A stretch of 37,971 nucleotides of DNA from an uncultured Collinsella sp. (GTDB taxonomy: Bacteria; Actinomycetota; Coriobacteriia; Coriobacteriales; Coriobacteriaceae). Below, piece after piece: positions 1 through 14,175 of the stretch. Where the stretch lies: contig URLR01000013.1 in assembly GCA_900548815.1 (NCBI GenBank), positions 1-37,971 of the forward strand, read 5' to 3'. A program made the translations under genes and the position numbers. How positions within the stretch are numbered: position 1 is the first letter of the stretch; the number at the start of each line of letters is the position of its first letter. Below the pieces are notes generated by a model. The model saw only the letters and a program-made list of their open reading frames with translations. It was not told where the DNA came from and did no database searches.

Positions 1-4
1 GAGC

Positions 5-44
5 CGAAGGCCACTTAATGTGGCCTTCGTGCGAGCCCAGGACT
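5..44 (+). repeat. Hairpin motif, copy 1 of 2
   Basis: A 9-bp perfect stem (GAAGGCCAC / GTGGCCTTC) closes on a TTAAT loop and is followed 15 nt later by CAGGACT. The core CACTTAATGTG, a 14-15 nt gap and CAGGACT recur at 12949-12980. There is no T-run after the stem, so it is not an obvious intrinsic terminator. It may mark the end of an upstream gene (rplA would be usual) or be a member of an intergenic repeat family. Confidence 0.45.
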
Positions 45-119
45 TGACCGAGCGGAAAACTCGCCCTGCCCCTCCCGGTCGGAGCGTATGCAGGGTTTGT
101 GTACGAATCCTCGCGCCCG

Positions 120-148
120 TTGACCGACGCCGGGGTCCCCGTCATAAT
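120..148 (+). promoter_or_regulatory. Candidate sigma-70 promoter for rplJ-rplL
   Basis: TTGACC (120-125) and CATAAT (143-148) are separated by 17 nt. The predicted start near 155 lies just before the L10 leader, so the leader would be at the 5' end of the transcript. Confidence 0.55.
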
Positions 149-177
149 ACTTTCGGTTCACGCACGAATCCGCTGCC

Positions 178-299
178 AGAGACAGCCGGCGCAAACGGGT
201 CTTACCCGCGAGCTTAATGGGACTTCCCGCCAGCCGAGGTGGTCGAGTAGATATGTCTTCTCGCCCCCGTCGCTCATGCAGCGCGGGGGCTTTCTTTTT
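178..299 (+). ncRNA. Ribosomal protein L10 leader (autoregulatory 5' UTR)
   Basis: The leader lies directly upstream of rplJ and shows the family's conserved pieces. GACAGCCGGC (181-190) pairs across from CAGCCGAGGT (231-240), forming the kink-turn region that binds L10, with AGCTTAAT (211-218) between them. It ends in a terminator hairpin (263-299), which implies attenuation: excess L10 or L10-L12 complex bound to the leader would favour termination. Recognition is from memory of the Rfam L10 leader consensus; a covariance-model search would settle the exact limits. Confidence 0.8.
263..299 (+). terminator. Intrinsic terminator (attenuator) in the L10 leader
   Basis: GCCCCCG-T-CGCT, loop CATGC, AGCG-CGGGGGC forms an 11-bp stem with one bulge, followed by TTTCTTTTT. 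It sits 66 bases before the rplJ start, within the leader, so it is most likely a regulated attenuator. Confidence 0.85.
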
Positions 300-364
300 G
301 GACATGCCCCCGTCACGTCCTTGTGGCGGACCGTGCCCGGAAAGAATTCGAGGAGGTGTAATTC

Positions 365-886
365 ATGCCCCAGCAGTACAAAATCGACAAGGTTGCAGAG
401 ATCGAGTCCCGTATCGCCGAGAACGCCGGTCTGTTCGTCGTCAACTACAACGGTCTGACGGTTAAGCAGGCTCAGGAGCTGCGTCATCAGCTTCGCGAGT
501 GCGGCGCCGAGATGAAGGTCTACAAGAACAACCTGGTCAAGATCGCCCTCAAGAACCAGGAGCAGCCCGAGATCGACGAGATTCTCGCCGGCCCCGTCGC
601 TTATGTGTTCTACGAGACCGAGCCGGTCGAGGCCGCTAAGGCCCTTAAGGACTTCTCCGCTAAGTCCAAGGGCGTCCTTGAGATCAAGGGCGGTATCTCC
701 GACGGCAAGGCCGTTTCCGCTGATGATGTTAAGGCTATCGCCGAGCTGCCCACCAAGGATCAGCTTCTCGGCCAGATCGCCGGTCTCATCTCCGGTTTCG
801 CTCGCGACATCGCTGTCTGCGTCAACGGCGTTTCCTCTGGTCTCGCTCGTTCGATCCAGCAGGTCTCCGAGCAGAAGGCAGCCTAG
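365..886 (+). CDS. rplJ: 50S ribosomal protein L10
   Basis: 173 aa, a normal length for L10. L10 forms the base of the L7/L12 stalk on the large ribosomal subunit and binds 23S rRNA; its C-terminal helix binds L12 dimers. The N-terminal globular part (from PQQYKIDKV to about residue 125) and a helical C-terminus ending in SIQQVSEQKAA fit the family. The start follows a strong GAGGAGGT ribosome-binding site (350-357). The gene is preceded by an L10 leader, so its expression is probably autoregulated, and it is followed by rplL, its stoichiometric partner. Confidence 0.97.
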   Translation: MPQQYKIDKVAEIESRIAENAGLFVVNYNGLTVKQAQELRHQLRECGAEMKVYKNNLVKIALKNQEQPEIDEILAGPVAYVFYETEPVEAAKALKDFSAKSKGVLEIKGGISDGKAVSADDVKAIAELPTKDQLLGQIAGLISGFARDIAVCVNGVSSGLARSIQQVSEQKAA

Positions 887-987
887 TTGCTGTTTTCACC
901 CGCGGCGGCAACGCCGCACCCCTGGCGCATTCGCGTCGTGTTTAACTGATCTCCGTGCACAGACACGGAAACCGAAAGGACTTAGAA

Positions 988-1365
988 ATGGCTAAGCTTA
1001 CCACCGATGAGATCATCGATGCTCTTAAGGAAATGACCCTTCTCGAGGCTTCCGAGCTCGTCAAGGCTATCGAGGACACCTTCGGCGTTTCCGCCGCTGC
1101 TCCTGCCGCTGTTGTCGCCGCTCCCGCTGCTGGCGCTGCTGAGGCCGAGGAGAAGACCGAGTTTGACGTCGTGCTCGAGGGCTTCGGCGACAACAAGATC
1201 CAGGTCATCAAGGCCGTCCGTGAGCTCACCAACCTTGGCCTGAAGGAGGCCAAGGAGGTCGTCGAGGGCGCTCCCAAGGCTGTTCTCGAGGGTGCCAAGA
1301 AGGAGGACGCCGAGGCTGCCAAGGAGAAGCTCGAGGCTGCTGGCGCTGCTGTCACCCTCAAGTAA
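988..1365 (+). CDS. rplL: 50S ribosomal protein L7/L12
   Basis: 125 aa. The protein has an N-terminal dimerization helix (MAKLTTDEIIDALKEM), an Ala/Pro/Val-rich hinge around residues 38-54, and a C-terminal factor-binding domain with the conserved stretch IQVIKAVRELTNLGLKEAK. It recruits translation GTPases to the ribosome. The start at 988 was chosen over an upstream in-frame codon at 955, because GAAAGGA (974-980) sits just before it and homologues begin MAKL. It is co-transcribed with rplJ and ends at a terminator. Confidence 0.97.
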   Translation: MAKLTTDEIIDALKEMTLLEASELVKAIEDTFGVSAAAPAAVVAAPAAGAAEAEEKTEFDVVLEGFGDNKIQVIKAVRELTNLGLKEAKEVVEGAPKAVLEGAKKEDAEAAKEKLEAAGAAVTLK

Positions 1366-1392
1366 TCAGGCTTTCTCGCCAGATTTCTTTGC

Positions 1393-1426
1393 AGACGGGG
1401 TTCGCATTGCGAGCCCCGTCTTTTTT
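1393..1426 (+). terminator. Intrinsic terminator after rplL
   Basis: AGACGGGG and CCCCGTCT enclose an inner TCGC/GCGA stem with loop ATT, followed by six T. It closes the rplJ-rplL unit and should prevent most read-through into galU and rpoB. Confidence 0.9.
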
Positions 1427-1672
1427 GTTTTTCGGTCCCTCGACATCGGTAGCTCAAACTGCCATGTTCTGTGATTTGCGTCGTATCGGGCACCCTGCCG
1501 TTGGGCAATAAAATTGCACCATTCGAGCAATAATTTGCGTTGACCTGCTGAAGAATTACGTTTGCCTTACGGTGACGTATGTCTCCGGCGGTAAGATACT
1601 TCGGTATCGCAATTTGGTCTGCGGCCGCCGTGCCGCACGCATGGGGCGCATTCTGCGCCTGCGAAAGGATCC
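1427..1672. other. Intergenic region upstream of galU
   Basis: No gene seen. TTGACC at 1540-1545 could be a -35 element, but no convincing -10 lies at the right distance. TAAGAT near 1592 could be a -10 without a good partner. A galU promoter is expected here because a terminator lies upstream. Confidence 0.4.
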
Positions 1673-2590
1673 TTGAATAACATGAAGGCAATCATCCCCG
1701 CCGCCGGTCTTGGCACGCGTTTTCTGCCTGGCACTAAGTGCACGCCCAAAGAGATGCTGCCGGTGCTCGACAAGCCCGTCATTCAGTATGTCGTTGAGGA
1801 GGCGCTCGACCCCGAGGAGGTCGACGATGCCATCATCGTTACTTCTCCCGGCAAGCCCGAGCTGCTGAACTACTTCCAGCCCGATCGCTCGCTCGAGAAC
1901 CTGCTGCGCGAGCGCGGCAAGAACGCCTATGCCGATGCCGTCGCCCACGCTGGCGGTATGCCGGTCGACTTCCGTTATCAGTACGAGCCCAAGGGCCTCG
2001 GCCATGCTATCCGCTCTGCTGCCGACGCCGTGGCAGGGGAGAACTTCCTGGTTCTTCTGGGCGACTACGTTGTGCCTAACCGCGACATCTGCGACAAGAT
2101 GCTCGCCGTTTCCAAGGAGCACGGTGGCGCTTCGGTTATCGCCGTCGCTGCTTGCTCGCCCGAGGAAGTCAGCCGCTACGGCGTTATCGCCGGCGAGCGC
2201 GTCGGTTCGCTCGAGGGCGCCGAGGACGTTGCCGATGCAGAGCCGGGCGCTGTCTGGCGTATCGGCGGTCTGGTCGAGAAGCCCGCTCCCGAGGCTGCTC
2301 CGTCCAACCTGTACATCGTCGGCCGTTATCTGCTGAGCCCGCTGGTCATGGACCTGCTCGCCGATCAGCAGGCCGGCAAGGGCGGCGAGATCCAGCTCAC
2401 CGACGCCATGGCCCGCTCGCTCGATCGCGAGGCCATGTACGCTGTCGTCATCGACCCGCTCTCGGGCTACGATACCGGTACCCCGTCTGGCTGGATGGCC
2501 ACCAACGCCCTCATGGCCGCAAGCGATCCTCGCTTTGCCAGCGCCTTCTGGGACGCCATCGACGAGCGCGGCGGCTTGATGCGCAAATAA
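1673..2590 (+). CDS. galU: UTP-glucose-1-phosphate uridylyltransferase
   Basis: About 305 aa. GalU converts UTP and glucose-1-phosphate to UDP-glucose and pyrophosphate, supplying cell-envelope polysaccharide and galactose metabolism. The nucleotidyltransferase signature is clear: MKAIIPAAGLGTRFLPG, then PKEMLPVLDKPVIQYVVEEA, KGLGHAIRSA, LLGDYV and GGEIQLTDAM. Two starts are possible: TTG at 1673, 3 nt after GAAAGGA, or ATG at 1682, 12 nt after it. The difference is three residues. The gene stands alone between two terminators, in the place where rplL and rpoB are usually adjacent. Confidence 0.95.
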   Translation: MNNMKAIIPAAGLGTRFLPGTKCTPKEMLPVLDKPVIQYVVEEALDPEEVDDAIIVTSPGKPELLNYFQPDRSLENLLRERGKNAYADAVAHAGGMPVDFRYQYEPKGLGHAIRSAADAVAGENFLVLLGDYVVPNRDICDKMLAVSKEHGGASVIAVAACSPEEVSRYGVIAGERVGSLEGAEDVADAEPGAVWRIGGLVEKPAPEAAPSNLYIVGRYLLSPLVMDLLADQQAGKGGEIQLTDAMARSLDREAMYAVVIDPLSGYDTGTPSGWMATNALMAASDPRFASAFWDAIDERGGLMRK

Positions 2591-2610
2591 GCCTTCGGGC
2601 ATCGACATTT

Positions 2611-2644
2611 ACGGGTGCGGACTTCGGTCTGCACCCGTTTTTTA
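2611..2644 (+). terminator. Intrinsic terminator after galU
   Basis: ACGGGTGC / GCACCCGT with an inner GAC-TTCG-GTC tetraloop stem, followed by a run of T. This isolates rpoBC from upstream transcription. Confidence 0.9.
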
Positions 2645-2666
2645 TAAGAGCTGCGATTGCTGGCTC

Positions 2667-2698
2667 TCTGTTCACAGAAAATATATGAACAGATGTTC
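2667..2698. promoter_or_regulatory. Inverted repeat and LexA-box-like site upstream of rpoB
   Basis: TCTGTTCA (2667-2674) and TGAACAGA (2686-2693) form an 8-bp inverted repeat. Overlapping it, GAACAGATGTTC (2687-2698) matches the Gram-positive LexA core GAAC-N4-GTTC. It lies about 80 bp upstream of the candidate rpoB -35 element, far for a repressor, so its role is uncertain. Confidence 0.35.
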
Positions 2699-2776
2699 GA
2701 TACACATACATCTACCTGCGTGTTTTCTGCCGAAAAACTTTGCTACTCCAAAAACTCAATCGCGTCAAGGCTTTTC

Positions 2777-2804
2777 TTGCCCAACGGTCGGTACCTGATA
2801 AACT
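2777..2804 (+). promoter_or_regulatory. Candidate extended -10 promoter for rpoBC
   Basis: TTGCCC (2777-2782), a 16-nt spacer, and TAAACT (2799-2804) preceded by TGA, which gives an extended -10. The transcript would start near 2811, leaving a leader of about 67 nt before the rpoB start. Confidence 0.5.
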
Positions 2805-2877
2805 ATTAGGTTGCGATACCTGGCGAAGCTATGCCTCGCCAACCCACCGAGCATTTCCGTGAAGGAGGAAAAACCTG

Positions 2878-6369
<3,492 letters not shown>

Positions 6370-6375
6370 TTGACT

Positions 6376-10851
<4,476 letters not shown>

Positions 10852-10857
10852 CTAGTT

Positions 10858-10879
10858 CCGCCGTTCTAACGAACGGCGG
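10858..10879. other. Perfect hairpin just after rpoC
   Basis: CCGCCGTTC, loop TAAC, GAACGGCGG. There is no T-run. It may stabilise the 3' end of the rpoBC message or assist the terminator that follows at 10925. Confidence 0.6.
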
Positions 10880-10895
10880 CGACCTCCGTCGCTGC

Positions 10896-10995
10896 GCGGC
10901 CCCCAGAGCTACAATCTGTCATTCAAAAGGCAGGGCATGACCAAAAGGTCAATGCCCTGCCTTTTTCATGCCACCTTGTACGCTCTGGGGGCCGC
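10896..10995. repeat. Nested inverted repeat enclosing the rpoC terminator
   Basis: GCGGCCCCCAGAGC (10896-10909) plus TACAA is repeated in inverted form as TTGTA-C-GCTCTGGGGGCCGC (10976-10995), with one extra base. The arms enclose the terminator at 10925-10966. The same design, longer and perfect, recurs at 12887-13025 on the other side of the sigma / anti-sigma pair. Confidence 0.75.
10925..10966 (+). terminator. Intrinsic terminator after rpoBC
   Basis: A 14-bp stem (AAAAGGCAGGGCAT with ATGCCCTGCCTTTT) carries an inner GACC/GGTC stem and AAAA loop, followed by T residues. The A-run before and T-run after suggest it may work in both directions. Confidence 0.9.
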
Positions 10996-11046
10996 TCGCT
11001 TGCGTATGCTCAACCTGTTGCGTTCCATTGATCCCTTGCCAATAAA

Positions 11047-11064
11047 GGACAGGTTTATTTTGGT
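11047..11064. repeat. Left 18-bp inverted repeat of the sigma / anti-sigma cassette
   Basis: GGACAGGTTTATTTTGGT is found in exact inverted form at 12833-12850. Similarity extends about 8-10 bases further on each side with mismatches. The pair brackets the two genes between them, as the ends of a mobile or once-mobile cassette would, but no transposase is present. Confidence 0.7.
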
Positions 11065-11084
11065 AGGTTTTTCCTGCTTGAATT

Positions 11085-11111
11085 TGAAACATTTCGTCCG
11101 GCAAGAGCGTA
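11085..11111 (+). promoter_or_regulatory. Candidate ECF-sigma autoregulatory promoter
   Basis: TGAAAC (11085-11090), 17 nt, then CGTA (11108-11111). This matches the ECF pattern known from B. subtilis SigW-type promoters (TGAAAC-N16/17-CGTA). It lies 51 bp upstream of the sigma gene, which suggests positive autoregulation. Confidence 0.6.
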
Positions 11112-11161
11112 TCTATGGTGAGGGCCTCATCAAGAATCATTGACGTCACCGGGAGGTGATT

Positions 11162-11680
11162 ATGGAAGAACAAGCTTTTAGACAGGCGGTCGAAGATCAC
11201 AGGGATGTCGTGTTTCGAATCGCATTGACGTATCTGCGCGATCGTGCCGATGCCGACGATGTCGCTCAAGACGTCTTTCTGAAGTTACTCAAAAGCGATG
11301 CGCAATTTGAAAGCTGGGAACATCTTCGTCGATGGCTTATCCGGGTCACGATCAATGAATGCAAATCTCTCTTTCGAAAGCCATGGAGGCGTGTGGAGGA
11401 TATTGAGAACCTGGCCGATTCGCTTTCGACGGCGCAGGAGGAGACCAAGGCGGTCCTGTCAGACGTTATGCGACTTCCGGAACGATTCCGTGTTCCCATC
11501 ATGCTCTATTACTATCTGGGCTTTTCGACCTCAGAGATTGCCGAGTTATTGCATGTGCCAGCCGCGACTGTTCGAACGCGTTTGGCTCGCGGCAGATCGA
11601 AGCTCAAGTTCATCCTAGAGGAGGGCGACCGTGAAATCCAATCAAATCAAGCAGGCCTTCGAGTCCGTCCAAGCCGATAG
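11162..11680 (+). CDS. ECF-family RNA polymerase sigma factor
   Basis: 172 aa. Region 2 (about residues 5-70: VFRIALTYLRDRADADDVAQDVFLKLLKS) should bind the polymerase and melt the -10. Region 4 (about 108-160: LGFSTSEIAELLHVPAATVRTRLARGRSKLK) is a helix-turn-helix for the -35. The start at 11162 is 5 nt after GGGAGG (11151-11156); an in-frame GTG at 11156 overlaps that site and is less likely. The gene overlaps the membrane-protein gene that follows by 50 bp, the usual layout for a sigma factor and its anti-sigma. Which stress it senses is not readable from sequence. Base composition looks lower in GC than the flanking ribosomal genes. Confidence 0.92.
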   Translation: MEEQAFRQAVEDHRDVVFRIALTYLRDRADADDVAQDVFLKLLKSDAQFESWEHLRRWLIRVTINECKSLFRKPWRRVEDIENLADSLSTAQEETKAVLSDVMRLPERFRVPIMLYYYLGFSTSEIAELLHVPAATVRTRLARGRSKLKFILEEGDREIQSNQAGLRVRPSR

Positions 11681-12707
11681 CGATCTTGCTGACCGTGTTC
11701 TTTATGCCGCTGCTGGTGAGCCGCTTCGCCGAAAGGGTCACGCGAAGCCTCTGTATGTTGCCGTGATCGGATGCCTTGCCGGAGTGCTGGCGACCGGAGG
11801 GGTCGCCTACGCCGTCGTCAATTCCAGCTATTTTGCCTCTGCCTGGGGAAACCACGGCAACGGGGATTCCATTACCTGGACCAACGGCGGCTCATCGGGA
11901 ACTAAATATACCTACACCAGAGAGTTTGGCGATGGCATCGCGCCCCAAAGCCTGGAAGGCGCAGTCCAGGAGGTTAATCTGTCCGTCGAGGGCAACGGCT
12001 ATACGCTTGATATCCATGAGATGGCAATCGACCAAAACGGCTGCGGAGCCGTGACGTTTACGTTGTCCAATCCAAATGGAGTTAACTACTACAAGCCAGC
12101 AGCAGAGATTGGCGAACTTGTTCTCTATGGTGAAGAAGAGCAGGGCATCGGCACGCCCGATATGAAGTTCGGCGAGAAATGGCCTGACACACGCAGCACA
12201 ATTGATAAGGACACATCAAGCGATACTGTCATTAATGGCACGATGTACTTTGCCGCTATGGATCGCGAGCGAGATTTGCAACATGCTGTCACCTGGAATA
12301 TCCATTGGACCGAGGGTGAAGGTGAGAGTGCGAGGCGGTTTGAGGCGTCGACACCCGAGTTCAATATTGGAGCGTACGTCGATACAAAGGAACTCCGCTC
12401 CGGTGACTCGCCTCTTGAGATTAGCCCGTTTTCCATCCAGACGCACATCGATGATTTGGGCTATGAAGCAGTTGATAATAAGCTGACCGTCAGCTACAAG
12501 GATGGATCGGAGCAGATTATCGAAGATGACGACGCAGGGGTGTTCAACTTATATTTTTCTTATGGGCGCAATAGCGGAGAGAACATCTGGGTGCCAACGA
12601 AGTTGATTGATGTCGATCAAGTGGTCTCAGTAACGCTTGAGGGCACGAGGTGCACGTCAACAGGAGAGACCGAAACGAAAGAGCCCTTTACCATCGTCTA
12701 TTCGTAA
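11631..12707 (+). CDS. Putative membrane-anchored anti-sigma factor
   Basis: 358 aa, GTG start after GAGGAGGG (11618-11625). A short N-terminal cytoplasmic part (about 1-40) would bind the sigma factor. One membrane segment (about 41-63: VAVIGCLAGVLATGGVAYAVV) follows, then a large, mostly extracytoplasmic beta-rich domain (about 70-358) with no catalytic motif I recognise. The layout resembles DUF4179-type anti-sigma proteins of Gram-positive bacteria, but the assignment rests mainly on topology and on the 50-bp overlap with the sigma gene. No zinc-binding HxxxCxxC motif is seen, so it is not a ZAS-type anti-sigma. Confidence 0.75.
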   Translation: MKSNQIKQAFESVQADSDLADRVLYAAAGEPLRRKGHAKPLYVAVIGCLAGVLATGGVAYAVVNSSYFASAWGNHGNGDSITWTNGGSSGTKYTYTREFGDGIAPQSLEGAVQEVNLSVEGNGYTLDIHEMAIDQNGCGAVTFTLSNPNGVNYYKPAAEIGELVLYGEEEQGIGTPDMKFGEKWPDTRSTIDKDTSSDTVINGTMYFAAMDRERDLQHAVTWNIHWTEGEGESARRFEASTPEFNIGAYVDTKELRSGDSPLEISPFSIQTHIDDLGYEAVDNKLTVSYKDGSEQIIEDDDAGVFNLYFSYGRNSGENIWVPTKLIDVDQVVSVTLEGTRCTSTGETETKEPFTIVYS

Positions 12708-12714
12708 GATTTGG

Positions 12715-12747
12715 GGTCGCTTCCTACTAGGGGAAGCGGCCTCTTTT
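12715..12747 (+). terminator. Intrinsic terminator after the anti-sigma gene
   Basis: GGTCGCTTCC pairs with GGAAGCGGCC (one G-T pair), with a 7-nt loop, followed by TCTTTT. Confidence 0.8.
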
Positions 12748-12832
12748 GCGTTAAATGGAAACGCCGCCGATTTCCATGCGACAGATGAGAGCAGATCACC
12801 GCTGGAGCGCGACGTTTCCCCAGATAAAACCG

Positions 12833-12850
12833 ACCAAAATAAACCTGTCC
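12833..12850. repeat. Right 18-bp inverted repeat of the sigma / anti-sigma cassette
   Basis: ACCAAAATAAACCTGTCC is the exact reverse complement of 11047-11064. The two copies span about 1.8 kb and enclose the ECF promoter, both genes and the terminator. Confidence 0.7.
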
Positions 12851-12886
12851 CTATTTGGAAGGGAACGTTGCCCCGACAAGCACGTC

Positions 12887-13025
12887 GGATTCCCGGCCCG
12901 GGCGGCCCGCTGTTTAAGTTTGTCGCGAGTTCCGCACGCAAAGGAAAGCACTTAATGTGCTTTCCGTCTTGCGCAGGACTGTAGAGCAGCAAACTTAAAC
13001 AGCGGGCCGCCCGGGCCGGGAATCC
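12887..13025. repeat. Perfect 36-bp inverted repeat enclosing a hairpin
   Basis: The left arm (12887-12922) and right arm (12990-13025) are exact reverse complements over 36 bases. Each holds GGCCCGGGCGGCCCGC or its complement. The 67-base interior contains a second perfect hairpin (GGAAAGCAC-TTAAT-GTGCTTTCC, 12943-12965). As RNA this would fold into a very stable structure; as DNA it could extrude a cruciform. Confidence 0.9.
12942..12980. repeat. Hairpin motif, copy 2 of 2
   Basis: GGAAAGCAC-TTAAT-GTGCTTTCC followed by CAGGACT (12974-12980). It shares the core CACTTAATGTG and the CAGGACT at nearly the same distance with the motif at 5-44, although the stem bases differ. This suggests a structure kept across copies. 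Confidence 0.5.
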
Positions 13026-13109
13026 GCCCCCGCGCACAGGAGGGGATTCCTTTTGTGTAGGCTTTGCGGAAATATGGCTATTTTGGGATACGCCCGGCGG
13101 CGTGGTCTG

Positions 13110-13138
13110 TTGACGGCACAGCTAACGCCACGTATCCT
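13110..13138 (+). promoter_or_regulatory. Candidate sigma-70 promoter for rpsL-rpsG-fusA-rpsJ
   Basis: TTGACG (13110-13115), 17 nt, TATCCT (13133-13138). The start would be near 13145, giving an 87-nt leader before rpsL. Confidence 0.65.
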
Positions 13139-13231
13139 ATCGAACTGCGTGTTTCGTAGGGGGATGCTGACCCCTCGATTCAAGCCGTTGCACTTTACAG
13201 AAAGCTGGAATCATTCGAGAAGGAGTACGCT

Positions 13232-13609
13232 TTGCCTACTATTAACCAGCTGGTTCGCCAGGGCCGTCGTTCCGTGCCCAAGAAGTCCAAGAACGCTGCT
13301 CTGCAGCACAACTCCCAGAAGCGCGGCGTGTGCACCCGCGTCTTCACCACGAGCCCCAAGAAGCCGAACTCGGCTCTTCGTAAGGTTGCCCGTGTTCGCC
13401 TCGTCAACGGCATCGAAGTTACTGCTTACATCCCGGGTGAGGGCCACAACCTGCAGGAGCACTCCATCGTGCTCGTCCGCGGCGGTCGTGTCCGTGACCT
13501 CCCTGGTGTCCGTTATCACGTCATCCGTGGCGCCTACGACGCTGCTCCGGTCCAGAACCGTATGCAGGCCCGTTCCAAGTACGGTGCTAAGCGCCCCAAG
13601 GCTAAATAA
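13232..13609 (+). CDS. rpsL: 30S ribosomal protein S12
   Basis: 125 aa, TTG start after GAAGGAG (13219-13225). S12 lies at the decoding centre and affects fidelity and streptomycin binding. The conserved loop TTSPKKPNSALRK keeps Lys43. The second loop reads GGRVRDLPGVRYH, with Arg at residue 88, where most bacteria, including E. coli and M. tuberculosis (numbering with Met1), have Lys. The gene heads the str-type operon, before rpsG and fusA. Confidence 0.97.
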   Translation: MPTINQLVRQGRRSVPKKSKNAALQHNSQKRGVCTRVFTTSPKKPNSALRKVARVRLVNGIEVTAYIPGEGHNLQEHSIVLVRGGRVRDLPGVRYHVIRGAYDAAPVQNRMQARSKYGAKRPKAK

Positions 13610-13682
13610 GCCAGATAACGTTTTGATACTTTCGCCGTGTGCCGCCTAAGGGCCGCACGGTAGACACTTAAGGAGATTTCAC

Positions 13683-14156
13683 ATGCCGCGTCGTGCAGCA
13701 GCTAATCGTCGTGAGGTTCAGCCTGACGCCGTTTACAACAACCGCCTGGTGACTCAGCTCATCAACAAGGTCCTTCTTGACGGCAAGAAGGCCACCGCTG
13801 AGCGCATCGTTTACACCGCTTTCGAGATCGTTGCCGAGAAGTCCGAGGGTGGCGACGCTCTCGCTACCTTCAAGAAGGCTATGGACAACGTCAAGCCCAC
13901 GCTCGAGGTTAAGCCCAAGCGTGTCGGTGGCGCTACCTATCAGGTCCCGATGGAGGTCAACTCCCGTCGTTCCACCGCTCTGGGTATCCGCTGGATCGTC
14001 AACTTCTCCCGCGCTCGCAAGGAGAAGACCATGGCCGAGCGTCTCGCCAACGAGATCCTCGACGCTTCCAACGGCCTGGGCGCTTCCGTCAAGAAGCGTG
14101 AGGACGTCTTCAAGATGGCCGAGGCCAACCGCGCGTTCTCTCACTATCGTTGGTAA
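13683..14156 (+). CDS. rpsG: 30S ribosomal protein S7
   Basis: 157 aa, start 8 nt after AAGGAG. S7 nucleates assembly of the 30S head and contacts E-site tRNA. The sequence (PRRAAANRREVQPD at the start, ALGIRWIVNFSRAR centrally, ANRAFSHYRW at the end) is typical. It lies between rpsL and fusA with gaps of 73 and 19 bp. Confidence 0.97.
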   Translation: MPRRAAANRREVQPDAVYNNRLVTQLINKVLLDGKKATAERIVYTAFEIVAEKSEGGDALATFKKAMDNVKPTLEVKPKRVGGATYQVPMEVNSRRSTALGIRWIVNFSRARKEKTMAERLANEILDASNGLGASVKKREDVFKMAEANRAFSHYRW

Positions 14157-14175
14157 GTTAAGGTAAGGAACTAAC

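Larger units (their letters stand above)
12748..13109. other. Gene-free stretch with inverted repeats between the anti-sigma gene and rpsL
   Basis: No coding region is supported. The stretch holds the right 18-bp inverted repeat (12833-12850) and the large 36-bp inverted repeat (12887-13025). Open frames here are short, lack good ribosome-binding sites and read through the palindromes. Confidence 0.7.

Noticed and set aside
15..487. Short open frames on both strands in the L10 leader
   Set aside because: The region is a structured leader with a terminator; the frames have no recognisable product.
12748..13109. Small protein genes in the region before rpsL
   Set aside because: Candidate frames read through palindromes, lack ribosome-binding sites and have no recognisable features.
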